Notes under the pieces: generated by a model
Seen by the model: the letters and a program-made list of their open reading frames with translations, nothing else
The model's database searches: none
Told to the model about the DNA's origin: nothing
Program-made: the position numbers and the translations under genes
DNA from: Microbacterium suaedae
Lineage (GTDB): Bacteria > Actinomycetota > Actinomycetes > Actinomycetales > Microbacteriaceae
DNA: 64,000 bases
NCBI RefSeq assembly: GCF_003254645.1
Contig: NZ_PNFD01000001.1
Location: 62,001-126,000 of the forward strand
Direction: 5' to 3'
Shown here: positions 44,234-51,992 of the stretch, piece by piece
Numbering within the stretch: the first letter of the stretch is position 1
Layout of the letters: each line of letters begins with the position of its first letter

Positions 44234-45153
44234 TCGAGGCCGCCCCCTTCGACTCCGCCGCTGAGATCGACGAATCGCTGTTCGAGCGTCATCTCACCAC
44301 GAACCTCGTCGACTGTTCCCTCGGCGAGAACCTGGCCCGTGACCAGGACGGAGATGCGCGAGCACATGCGCTCGATGAGGCTCATGCTGTGCCCGGACAG
44401 GACCACTGTCCCACCGCCGTCGACATACGCCCGCAGAACATCCAGCAGCTTTCGCGACGACACGGGATCGACCGATTCGAACGGCTCATCGAGCACGAGC
44501 AATCGGGGGGCGTGGATCATGGCGCACGCGAGCATGAGCTTCTTCGTCATGCCCGTCGAGTAGTCGGACACGGCCCGTCCGAGCGCCGGGACGAGGTCGA
44601 ACGACTCGGCGAGCTCATCGGCTCGTTCGCGCACATCGGCGTGTCGTAGCCCGCGCAGCGAGCCCACGTAGTGGAGCAGCTGGCGCCCGGACAGCCGGTC
44701 GAAGGTCCGCATACGATCGGGAAGCACTCCCATGAGTCGCTTCGCGTCACGCGGATGCTGTCGTGCGTCGACGTCGAAAACCCGGATGTCGCCGCGATCC
44801 GGGCGAAGCAGGCCCGAGATCATCGACAGCGTCGTCGTCTTGCCCGCACCGTTGGGCCCGACAAGACCGTAGAACGCCCCGGCCGGGACCGTGAGGTCGA
44901 TTCCTGCGACCGCAGGCTCACCACGATAGGTCTTCGCGACGCCGCGCAGCTCGAGCGCCACTGTCTGGGCGTCTTCTTCCTCGGACACGAGATCCCGGCC
45001 GGCGGGCGCGCCCTCCGGCGCGTCCAGGCGCCGAGCCGCGTCTTCCGCCGACTCGGACGGCTTCGGCGGCGCAGGCGCCAGCTCGCTGCCTTCCGCGCCC
45101 GCTGCGCTCTCCGAGCGCACGGTCGCTTCCTTCTCCCCCGACGCAATCGTCAC
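44209..45153 (-). CDS. ABC transporter ATP-binding protein with acidic N-terminal tail
   Basis: 314 residues. Residues 1-65 are acidic, Ala/Pro-rich and probably disordered; then a complete ABC domain: Walker A GPNGAGKTT, signature STGMTKKL (variant of LSGGQ), Walker B RLLVLDEPFESVD and H-loop SGHSM. This resembles ABC-2-type exporters (DrrA-like). GTG start at 45153; an internal start past the acidic tail cannot be excluded. It overlaps the permease gene by 25 bp. Confidence 0.88.
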   Translation of the reverse strand: MTIASGEKEATVRSESAAGAEGSELAPAPPKPSESAEDAARRLDAPEGAPAGRDLVSEEEDAQTVALELRGVAKTYRGEPAVAGIDLTVPAGAFYGLVGPNGAGKTTTLSMISGLLRPDRGDIRVFDVDARQHPRDAKRLMGVLPDRMRTFDRLSGRQLLHYVGSLRGLRHADVRERADELAESFDLVPALGRAVSDYSTGMTKKLMLACAMIHAPRLLVLDEPFESVDPVSSRKLLDVLRAYVDGGGTVVLSGHSMSLIERMCSRISVLVTGQVLAEGTVDEVRGEMTLEQRFVDLSGGVEGGGLEWLHTSSD

Positions 45154-45392
45154 CCGCCCAACTTATCAACCTCGCACGACGGACCCGGATTTCGTGCGCC
45201 GGAGCGTCGCAAGCGTCACGATTAGCTCCCGATCCGCTCCGAGATCCCAGACTTTCTCGACACGCGCAGGTATCATCGCGAGAGACCAGGGGTGAACTCT
45301 TCGTGAATCTGACGCAACGTCGGAGTATCTGACAGCCAGTCCACGAATGTTCTTCGGGCCAGTGCCCTCACCCAGATCAAGGAGCCTTCCGC
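45154..45392. other. Non-coding divergent spacer before the nucleotidyltransferase gene
   Basis: 239 bp with no supported gene. TATCAT (45272-45277) and TATCTG (45326-45331) are possible -10 boxes for the rightward gene, each without a convincing -35. An AAGGAG ribosome site lies just before the ATG at 45393. Confidence 0.4.
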
Positions 45393-46088
45393 ATGACCAT
45401 TCAGACCGTCATTCTCGCCGCCGGCATGGGAACGCGCCTCGGTCGCGCCCTCCCCAAGTCGCTCACGACGCTGTCCGACGGCCGCACGATCATGCAGCAA
45501 CAGCACGAGAACATCCGTGCCGCGTTCGGGTCCGACGCACGCATCACGTCGGTCGTCGGCTACCGCGCCGAGACGATCATCGACGCGTTCCCGCATGCCG
45601 ACTACGTGCACAACGAGCGCTACGACCAGACGAACACGTCCAAGAGCCTCCTCCGCGCCCTCGCGGCAACGGGACGCGGCGGAGTGCTCTGGATGAACGG
45701 TGATGTCGTGTTCGATCCGCGCGTGCTCGGACGCGCGGTCAGCATGATCGAGCGCGAGCAGTCGTTCGTCACGGTGAACACCGCCCAGGTCAGCGACGAG
45801 GAGGTCAAGTACACGCTCGACGAGAACGGATTCGTCGCAGAGCTGTCGAAGACCGTCGTAGGCGGCGTCGGCGAGGCCGTCGGCATCAACTACATCTCGC
45901 GACATGACAAGCGCGTCCTCGCACAGCAGCTGCAGCGTGTGGACGACCAGGACTACTTCGAGCGCGGCATCGAGCTCGCGATCGCCGAGAACGGCGTACG
46001 CGTCGCAGCGATGGACATCAGCGACCTCTACGCCGTCGAGGTCGACTTCGCCGAGGATCTCGAGCGGGCGAACCAAGTTCTCTCGTAA
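45393..46088 (+). CDS. NTP transferase domain protein, phosphocholine cytidylyltransferase-like
   Basis: 231-residue nucleotidyltransferase. The N-terminal LAAGMGTRLGRALPKSLTTL is the G-x-G-T-R...K signature of sugar-/alcohol-phosphate nucleotidylyltransferases; MNGDVVFD provides the metal Asp, and YDQTNTSKSL plus the EVDFAEDLERA ending resemble LicC-type phosphocholine cytidylyltransferases. It likely makes a CDP- (or other NDP-) activated head group for a surface polymer. The position next to glycerophosphotransferase genes supports that. The substrate (choline-P, glycerol-P or a sugar-P) is not fixed by sequence. Confidence 0.65.
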   Translation: MTIQTVILAAGMGTRLGRALPKSLTTLSDGRTIMQQQHENIRAAFGSDARITSVVGYRAETIIDAFPHADYVHNERYDQTNTSKSLLRALAATGRGGVLWMNGDVVFDPRVLGRAVSMIEREQSFVTVNTAQVSDEEVKYTLDENGFVAELSKTVVGGVGEAVGINYISRHDKRVLAQQLQRVDDQDYFERGIELAIAENGVRVAAMDISDLYAVEVDFAEDLERANQVLS

Positions 46089-46102
46089 CGACACCGCCGA
46101 TG

Positions 46103-46140
46103 CCCCCGGCATTCGAAGCTCATGCTTCGCATGTCGGGGG
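46103..46140 (+). terminator. Terminator after the nucleotidyltransferase gene
   Basis: 17-bp stem with two mismatches (46103-46119 with 46124-46140), TCAT loop, followed by TTCGTCGTATCTT. It lies 14 nt after the stop. Confidence 0.75.
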
Positions 46141-46159
46141 TTCGTCGTATCTTCGCGGC

Positions 46160-46453
46160 ATGACGACGAGCCGCCCTCACGACTCCCCTCCCATCGTGCG
46201 CCCCACGCCGTGGCGCGTGCACCGAGACGGCACGCACCCGGTCGTCGCGAACATCTCCGATGAACCGCTCGAGTTCGCCCGCGCCATCATCCGCGTCGGC
46301 GACCGCGTGACGACCGAGCGCTGGGGCATCGTCCTGCCGGGCGATGAGAACGAGGTCTGTCTCTGTGGGCTCGACACATCAGATCTGTGCGTGACGCTGA
46401 GCTTCCGGCGCGCCGGTGTCGACGAGGAGCTTCTGTGGCAGTTCGTGCTCTGA
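46160..46453 (+). CDS. Small conserved-looking protein, unknown function
   Basis: 97 residues, soluble. Visible features: WRVHRDGTHPVVANISDEPLE, a WGIVLPGDENEVCLCGLD segment with two Cys separated by Leu, and an aromatic end (LLWQFVL). The ATG at 46160 sits about 9 nt after the preceding terminator with a weak ribosome site. It converges on an XRE regulator gene (12 bp apart). No family recognised; codon bias matches its neighbours, so it is probably real. Confidence 0.6.
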   Translation: MTTSRPHDSPPIVRPTPWRVHRDGTHPVVANISDEPLEFARAIIRVGDRVTTERWGIVLPGDENEVCLCGLDTSDLCVTLSFRRAGVDEELLWQFVL

Positions 46454-46465
46454 CGCGGCGATGCG

Positions 46466-46771
46466 TCAGTAGATCGCCCGGCTGCGACGTCGCGTCGAGA
46501 TCTCGCTGTACCCGTACGGATAGCGTCCGTTCTGCAGATCATCGGAGTCGAGCCCCGTGACGAGCTCGCCGACGTCGACCTCGAGCGCCGTCGCGATCTG
46601 CAGCAGTGTCGACACGGTCGGGTTGCCCTTGCCCCGTTCGATCCGCTGATAGTTCGTCAGATCCATGTCGGCGCACTCCGCGAGTGCTCGTGCACTGACC
46701 CCCGCCTTCGATCGGAACTGCGCGATGCGCCTCCCGACCTCAGCGGACACAGCGGAATGCGTAGCGGCCAT
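46466..46771 (-). CDS. XRE-family helix-turn-helix regulator
   Basis: 101-residue DNA-binding protein. Residues 14-68 form a lambda-repressor-like HTH: GRRIAQFRSKAGVSARALAECADMDLTNYQRIERGKGNPTVSTLLQIATALEV (split by helices). The ATG at 46771 has AAGGG 2-3 nt upstream and CATATAAG about 55 nt upstream. The C-terminus is Arg-rich. Target genes unknown; the unknown 97-residue protein gene or the polymer genes next to it are candidates. Confidence 0.85.
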   Translation of the reverse strand: MAATHSAVSAEVGRRIAQFRSKAGVSARALAECADMDLTNYQRIERGKGNPTVSTLLQIATALEVDVGELVTGLDSDDLQNGRYPYGYSEISTRRRSRAIY

Positions 46772-46874
46772 CCCTTGATCGTGCCGAGACCACCGCTCGA
46801 ACCCCCAAGCATGCGTACGGTCGCTTATATGCCACGGCTGGAAACCAGGCGGCATCTCCCCCTCGAGACCGGCG

Positions 46875-48104
46875 TCAGCTCGCTCCGCGCCCCGCCCACT
46901 CGTCCCAGCGCGACATGAGGCGCTCGATCGCAGCCTGGAAGCGTTCGCTGGAGGATCCAGGTCTCGTGTCGCCGAAGTAGTGTCGAACCCAGTGAGCGAG
47001 GCGCGCGGATGTCTCGGGATCCTCACTGACCCGGGTGATCTCCGAGATGATCTCCGGCGCCCTCGAACTCGTCAGCCACTCGCAAGCGCCGAGGTATCCG
47101 CCTTCGTCGACGGCGGCGGCGGGATCCGCGGGACGGGTGATCATGAGCGGCTTGCCCGCCGCGAGTCGGTCGTAGACCATCGCCGAGATGTCGACGACAG
47201 CGACATCTGCCGCGGCGAGCTGCCATCCGAGAGCGGGGCCGTCATCGTAGACGTGCTGCGCGCTCGGCTCGCGTTCGTTCGCCGCCGCGATCGCCGCGAT
47301 GATCCGCTCGTTGCCTTCGCCGTAGGCGGGGTCGACGACGCCGCTGCGCGGATGGGGCCGATAGATGAGGCGAAAACGGGGATCCGCGAGCAGCTTCTCG
47401 ACGAGTGCTTCTCCGTGCGTGAGCACGGATCCGTACGCGGCGGCAGGGCGATCCCCCTCCCACGTCGGCGCATACAGTACGACGATGCGTCCATCGTCCT
47501 CGAAGGGCGTGTCGCCCGAATAGTGGTCGGCCTGCGGCCTGCCGATCTCGATCGCCTTCCGGTCGAGGTCGGCGTCCCACAGCGTCCGCTCGAGGCGGTC
47601 GCGCGCGGCCTGGCCCGCGATGAACGCGTAGTCGTACGCCTTGTACTGGTTCGTGGTCATGTACATCTTGTCGGACTCGCCGTGGTTGATGAACACGTGC
47701 CACCGCTCGCCATAACGGAACATCTGGAAGTTGCGCGTGTTCTGGTTCACGTAGAGAACGATGCGGATGTCCTGCCGCGCGAGGAACTTCTCGATGTTCC
47801 GCACCTCGGGGACGAACGCGACCGGCAGCGCGCCATCGTCGAGGAGCGCCCGCGCCCCCGTGGCGTTGCGAGCCATCACGACGACAGGCCACGTTTTCGC
47901 GATCTCCTGCAGCGGGCGATACCACTGCCGCATCTGATACATGTTGACATCGCCGTCGGCGAAGTAGACGGCGATCTGGAACCGGCCGCGTTCGAGGGGC
48001 CCCTGTTCCCTGACGGCCGCCGTGACGGATCGGTAAGCGCTGCGTGCCTTCGCCGCCCTTCGGACGAGGGCTACGGCGTTCTTCGCGTCGTTCAGCAGTG
48101 CCAC
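46875..48104 (-). CDS. CDP-glycerol glycerophosphotransferase-family protein
   Basis: 409 residues from a GTG at 48104 (GGAG 4 nt upstream). The Glyphos_transf (TagB/TagF-like) fold is shown by HVFINHGESDKMYMTTNQ, YAPTWEGDRPAAAYGSV, YRPHPRSGVVDP and AADVAVVDISAMVYDRLAAGKPLMI; the His of NHGES and the RPHP His match the catalytic residues of TagF. It would transfer glycerol-phosphate (or another polyol-phosphate) from a CDP donor to a lipid-linked acceptor at the membrane. It lacks the extra N-terminal GT2 domain seen in long TagF types. Divergent from a GT2 gene. Confidence 0.85.
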   Translation of the reverse strand: MALLNDAKNAVALVRRAAKARSAYRSVTAAVREQGPLERGRFQIAVYFADGDVNMYQMRQWYRPLQEIAKTWPVVVMARNATGARALLDDGALPVAFVPEVRNIEKFLARQDIRIVLYVNQNTRNFQMFRYGERWHVFINHGESDKMYMTTNQYKAYDYAFIAGQAARDRLERTLWDADLDRKAIEIGRPQADHYSGDTPFEDDGRIVVLYAPTWEGDRPAAAYGSVLTHGEALVEKLLADPRFRLIYRPHPRSGVVDPAYGEGNERIIAAIAAANEREPSAQHVYDDGPALGWQLAAADVAVVDISAMVYDRLAAGKPLMITRPADPAAAVDEGGYLGACEWLTSSRAPEIISEITRVSEDPETSARLAHWVRHYFGDTRPGSSSERFQAAIERLMSRWDEWAGRGAS

Positions 48105-48156
48105 ACGCTCCAGGCTATCCAGGCGAGCTGACACGTCACCGTGGGATGATCGACGA

Positions 48157-49266
48157 ATGCGTAACGATCCCGCCTCGGTCCGGCCCGGGCACATCCGCCG
48201 GGATGCCCCCGCCGTCTCGCCGGGATCCGGCGTCTCCTTCGTGATGCCCGTCCTCAACGAGCGCAAATATCTTCCACGCGCCGTCTCGTCGACTCTCGCA
48301 CAGGAGGTCGACGGCCCTCTCGAACTCGTTCTCGCGCTCGGCCCGTCGACCGACGGAACGACGGAACTCGCCCGCGAGCTCGCGGCCGAGGATCCGCGCA
48401 TCCTGCTCGTCGACAATCCCGCGGCCGACATTCCCGTCGGACTCAATCTCGCGATCCGCGCCGCGCAGCACCCGACGATCGTGCGCGTCGACGCACACTC
48501 GGAACTCAGCGCCGGCTACACGGCGCGCGCCCTCGAGACGCTCGATCGCACCGGTGCCGCGAACGTCGGAGGAATCATGCGCGCGGAGGGCCGCGCGCCG
48601 TTCCAGCGCGCGGCCGCGACCGCGTACAACTCGAAGATCGGCCTCGGCGGCGGGGCATATCACGGCGGTGCGGAAGAGCGAGAGGCCGAGTCGGCCTATC
48701 TCGGAGTCATGCGCCGCGCCGTGCTCGAGGAAGTCGGACTTTTCGATGAGTCCATCCGCCGCGGCGAGGACTGGGAGCTCAATCTGCGCATCCGGCAGGC
48801 CGGTTACCGGGTGATGTTCGACCCGAGCCTGTCGGTCACGTACTGGCCCCGCGAGACCTGGCCCCGTCTGGCCCGCCAGTTCCTCGCGACCGGCCGCTGG
48901 CGCGGGGAGCTCGTGCGTCGCTACGGCACCCGCAACTCGCTGCGCTTCTTCGCTCCCCCGGCGCTCGTGGCGACGCTGGTCGCTGCTCTGCTCGTCGGGA
49001 TCCTCCGGAGCACCCGAGCGCTCACGGGCGCCGCGGCCGCCATCGCGGGCCTCGTCTTCCTGCCCGTCGCGGCCTATTCGGGGCTCGTCGCCGTCTTCGC
49101 GGCGACCCGTCGCGGCGCGAGCCTCGCCGAACGCGGGTGGATCGCGGCGGTCGTGCCGACGATGCATCTTGCGTGGGGCGCCGGCTTCCTCGCGGGCGTC
49201 ACCCGCGGCGCGCGCGACACCGTCGACACGTCCCGCCTTTCCGGCCGGAACACCCCGCTTCCGTGA
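48157..49266 (+). CDS. Family 2 glycosyltransferase, SUCNR-like membrane type
   Basis: 369 residues. The N-terminal GT-A domain (about 25-250) has SFVMPVLNERKYLPRAVSS, LGPSTDGTTE, the DxD-equivalent VRVDAHSE and the acceptor motif ESIRRGEDWELNLRIRQAGYRV (an ED-W general base). It resembles ExoA/succinoglycan-type transferases. The C-terminal part holds two to three hydrophobic helices (about 265-345). It probably adds a sugar to the lipid-linked surface polymer. The ATG follows a GATGAT box by 6 nt. Its stop directly abuts the next gene's stop. Confidence 0.88.
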   Translation: MRNDPASVRPGHIRRDAPAVSPGSGVSFVMPVLNERKYLPRAVSSTLAQEVDGPLELVLALGPSTDGTTELARELAAEDPRILLVDNPAADIPVGLNLAIRAAQHPTIVRVDAHSELSAGYTARALETLDRTGAANVGGIMRAEGRAPFQRAAATAYNSKIGLGGGAYHGGAEEREAESAYLGVMRRAVLEEVGLFDESIRRGEDWELNLRIRQAGYRVMFDPSLSVTYWPRETWPRLARQFLATGRWRGELVRRYGTRNSLRFFAPPALVATLVAALLVGILRSTRALTGAAAAIAGLVFLPVAAYSGLVAVFAATRRGASLAERGWIAAVVPTMHLAWGAGFLAGVTRGARDTVDTSRLSGRNTPLP

Positions 49267-50703
49267 TCAGCGCCCGAGAAGGCGCTGATCGATCAACCGC
49301 GCGACGACCCGCTCGGACGCGCGCCCGTCGTCGCGGGCGTTGAACACCGCACGCCATGAGGCGTACTTCTCCGCATACGCGGCGGGATCCTCGTCGAGCG
49401 CCGCGATGAGCTCGTCCTGCGTACGTACGAGGGGGCCGGGAGCCCTCTCGGCGAGGTCGAAATAGAATCCGCGCAGCTCGCCGCGATAATGCTCGATGTC
49501 GGGCACGAGAAACAGCATGGGCTTGCCCGTGATGCTGAAATCGAACATGACGGACGAATAGTCGGTGATGAGTGCGTCGGCGGCGAGCATGAGCCGCGAC
49601 ACGTCGGCGTAGCCGGTGACGTCGACGACGCGCGGTCCTGACGCGTTCTCGCCCGGCAGCAGTGTTCGGCTGTGCCCGCGCACGAGGACGACAGATCCCG
49701 TCTGCTCGGCGAGGGCGACGGGATCCACGAAATCGACGATCTCGTCGCGGTCATCTCGCCAGGTCGGCGCGTAGAGCAGGACGCGCTCGTCGGCGCCGAT
49801 CCCGAGATCCTGGCGCGTGAGCCCCGCGTCGCCCGTCGCAAGCACGTCGTTCCGCGGATATCCCTCAACCCAGACAGGACGCCGCAGGAAGGCGTACGCC
49901 TTCGACAGGATCCGAGCCGCGAACGGATTCTGCGCGAGCAGGACGTCCCACCGGCGCGACTCCTTGAGGATCGCTCCCCACCGGCGTGGATCCCAGCCGC
50001 GACGATGCAGAGCGAGGCGCTTCAGCGGCGTACCGTGCCAGGTCTGCAGGACGTGCTGGCCGGGCCGCGGCACGTAGCGGTGCCGCAGCCAGTCGTTGAC
50101 GATGAGCAGACGCGAGGCGCTTCGCGCACGCCACCACTCGGCCGTTCCCTCGACGATCGGGACAGCGCCCTCCGGAACATCGACGGAGAGATCGACGACG
50201 CTCCAATATCGGGTGGTGTGAGGAAGCACGCGCGCGATCTCGCGATCGAGGGCGAGCGGGTTGTCGCCGGCGACGCGCCCGTAGAAGCTCTCGAAGAACA
50301 CCGCGTCCTCGAGGGGACCGGCGTGGATCGCGTACCGGCGTTCGAGCGCGGCACGCGCCTCGCCCGTCTCGAGCGACGGATCCACGGGCGGCCCGATCGC
50401 GACGACGGCACCCTCCGCCGAGACCCGTACCTGCTCGGTGAGGATCATCGGGAACGTCCCGACGATCTCCACTCCGGGGATCTCGATCCGATACTCTCCC
50501 GAAGGCAGCGGCAGCTCCGGCCCGCCCCATCGCGCGACGCGCAGCGGGACCCGCGCGGTCCATTCGCGTTCGTCGCCCGTCAGCCGTCCCGACACACGCG
50601 CTCGCGCCCCGACGAGTTCTGCACTGCCCGGCCGCTCGCCCCTCCCCCGGATGAGGAGGTCGGAGGTGTCCGGGTCGATCTCCAGGACAGTTGCGGTTCT
50701 CAT
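49267..50703 (-). CDS. CDP-glycerol glycerophosphotransferase-family protein (long form)
   Basis: 478 residues. The N-terminal about 120 residues are a beta-rich accessory domain unlike that in the other two copies; the catalytic Glyphos_transf domain follows with LQTWHGTPLKRLALHR, VEGYPRNDVL, YAPTWRDDRDEIVDF, VRGHSRTLLP and ALITDYSSVMFDFSITGKPMLF. The HGTP and RGHS histidines and DYSS are the active-site signature. Likely a polyol-phosphate polymerase or primase for wall teichoic-acid-like chains. It overlaps the next gene by 4 bp (ATGA). Confidence 0.88.
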   Translation of the reverse strand: MRTATVLEIDPDTSDLLIRGRGERPGSAELVGARARVSGRLTGDEREWTARVPLRVARWGGPELPLPSGEYRIEIPGVEIVGTFPMILTEQVRVSAEGAVVAIGPPVDPSLETGEARAALERRYAIHAGPLEDAVFFESFYGRVAGDNPLALDREIARVLPHTTRYWSVVDLSVDVPEGAVPIVEGTAEWWRARSASRLLIVNDWLRHRYVPRPGQHVLQTWHGTPLKRLALHRRGWDPRRWGAILKESRRWDVLLAQNPFAARILSKAYAFLRRPVWVEGYPRNDVLATGDAGLTRQDLGIGADERVLLYAPTWRDDRDEIVDFVDPVALAEQTGSVVLVRGHSRTLLPGENASGPRVVDVTGYADVSRLMLAADALITDYSSVMFDFSITGKPMLFLVPDIEHYRGELRGFYFDLAERAPGPLVRTQDELIAALDEDPAAYAEKYASWRAVFNARDDGRASERVVARLIDQRLLGR

Positions 50704-51944
50704 GGCCTCGTCTCCCCGATCCGTCGGAGGATCTCATCGAGCACCCGACGGGTATTCTGCCCGTCGCGGAAGGCGTGCACGCGCTCACTCAGGGCATGTG
50801 CACGCGCGATGCGCCGTTCGCGCACCTCATCCTGCCCGAGGAGACGGTCGATCTCGGGGAGCAGTGCGCCCCATGTCGTCGGCACGTCCCGCCCAGCGAC
50901 GTCGGCGTACGCGCCGTAGAACCCGCGTCGGCGGTCGTACTCGTCGATGTCGGGCGCGAGAAACAGCGCCGGAAGCGGCACAAGCGCCGCGTCGTACACG
51001 AGCGATGAGTAGTCGGTGATGAGCGCATCGAAAGCAGGGAGCGCGGGCGTGACGTCGGCGAGCCGATCAGCACCGAGCCGCACGACGCGATCTGTGTCGG
51101 CCGGCGCCACGTACTCTCCCTCGCCCAGGCGGTGCGAGCGGACGATCAACAGGGCGTCGCGGTCCTCGAGCAGGTCGAGGATCTCGCGCCATTCGGAGTC
51201 GCTCGGAACGGCCGGATCCGGATCCCCGTCGCGCCAGGTCGGCGCGTAGAGAAGCAGGCGGCGATCGGTGTCGAGATCCGGCGCGACCTGCTCGAGCAGC
51301 GCCCGCGCCGCGTCACGACGCTGCTCCGCCGTGCCACGGGAGAGCACGTCGACGCGCGGCTCACCCGTCACCGCGATGCGCGCATCGGGGATCCCGAATG
51401 CCGATTCGAGACGCCCGCGCACGAGGTGGCTCGCTGCCGGCAGCAGACTGATGCGCTGCGCTGCCCGCCGGTACATCCACGCGAGGAGCGCCCGAACGGC
51501 GCCGGAGTTCGGAAGGACGGCGCTGCGGACCGTCTCGGGCGCGTCGAGGCCGATGCGCTTGAGGGGGATGCCGTGCCACAGCTGCGCGACGAAGGCACCC
51601 GAGACGGCATAAGGATGAACGTCACCGAAGCCGTGCGTGACGACAACGACGCGGGCGCGGGCCGTGGCCCAGAATCCGCGCCATGACATCTTCGGCACAT
51701 GAGGGATCCCGGCGTTCTCGGCATCGCGGGCCTCGTCGTCCGTCGTCGTGAGCCAGACGCCGTCAATGCCGCGGGAACGCGCCTCCCGCCACAGGGCGAG
51801 CGCGCCGTCGGCAATTCCCGCCCCGCACCCATAGACCCAACGTGACTCGCGCGGCGTCAAAAGCGTCACGAGTCGCCCGAGCCCGTAAAGGGGAAGGCGG
51901 GCGAGCTTTTTCGCATTGCCCGCGCCAAACGAAAAGGACGCCAC
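50700..51944 (-). CDS. CDP-glycerol glycerophosphotransferase-family protein (short form)
   Basis: 414 residues. Glyphos_transf signature: VAQLWHGIPLKRIGLD, GEPRVDVLSR, YAPTWRDGDPDPAV, VRSHRLGEGEYV and DALITDYSSLVYDAALVPLPALFLAPDIDEYDRRRGFY. It is the typical TagB-like primase size. The GTG at 51944 lies inside the right-hand stem of the htrA terminator and has no obvious ribosome site, so an internal start (for example GTG at codon 27) is possible. It precedes and overlaps the long-form gene by 4 bp. Confidence 0.88.
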   Translation of the reverse strand: MASFSFGAGNAKKLARLPLYGLGRLVTLLTPRESRWVYGCGAGIADGALALWREARSRGIDGVWLTTTDDEARDAENAGIPHVPKMSWRGFWATARARVVVVTHGFGDVHPYAVSGAFVAQLWHGIPLKRIGLDAPETVRSAVLPNSGAVRALLAWMYRRAAQRISLLPAASHLVRGRLESAFGIPDARIAVTGEPRVDVLSRGTAEQRRDAARALLEQVAPDLDTDRRLLLYAPTWRDGDPDPAVPSDSEWREILDLLEDRDALLIVRSHRLGEGEYVAPADTDRVVRLGADRLADVTPALPAFDALITDYSSLVYDAALVPLPALFLAPDIDEYDRRRGFYGAYADVAGRDVPTTWGALLPEIDRLLGQDEVRERRIARAHALSERVHAFRDGQNTRRVLDEILRRIGETRP

Positions 51945-51976
51945 CCGACGAGCCTACTGGCCGACGGGCGGCGTCC
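51936..51976 (-). terminator. Terminator of the htrA-like gene, overlapping the next start codon
   Basis: Arms 51936-51946 and 51966-51976 pair over 11 bp with one G-T; on the transcript the stem is followed by TTTTCGTTT. It begins 16 nt after the protease stop and contains the GTG of the downstream glycerophosphotransferase gene. Confidence 0.75.
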
Positions 51977-51992
51977 CCTCACGCGGCGCGCG

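Noticed and set aside
46160..46771. Toxin-antitoxin pair
   Set aside because: The genes converge and are not co-directional, and the small protein has no toxin motif.
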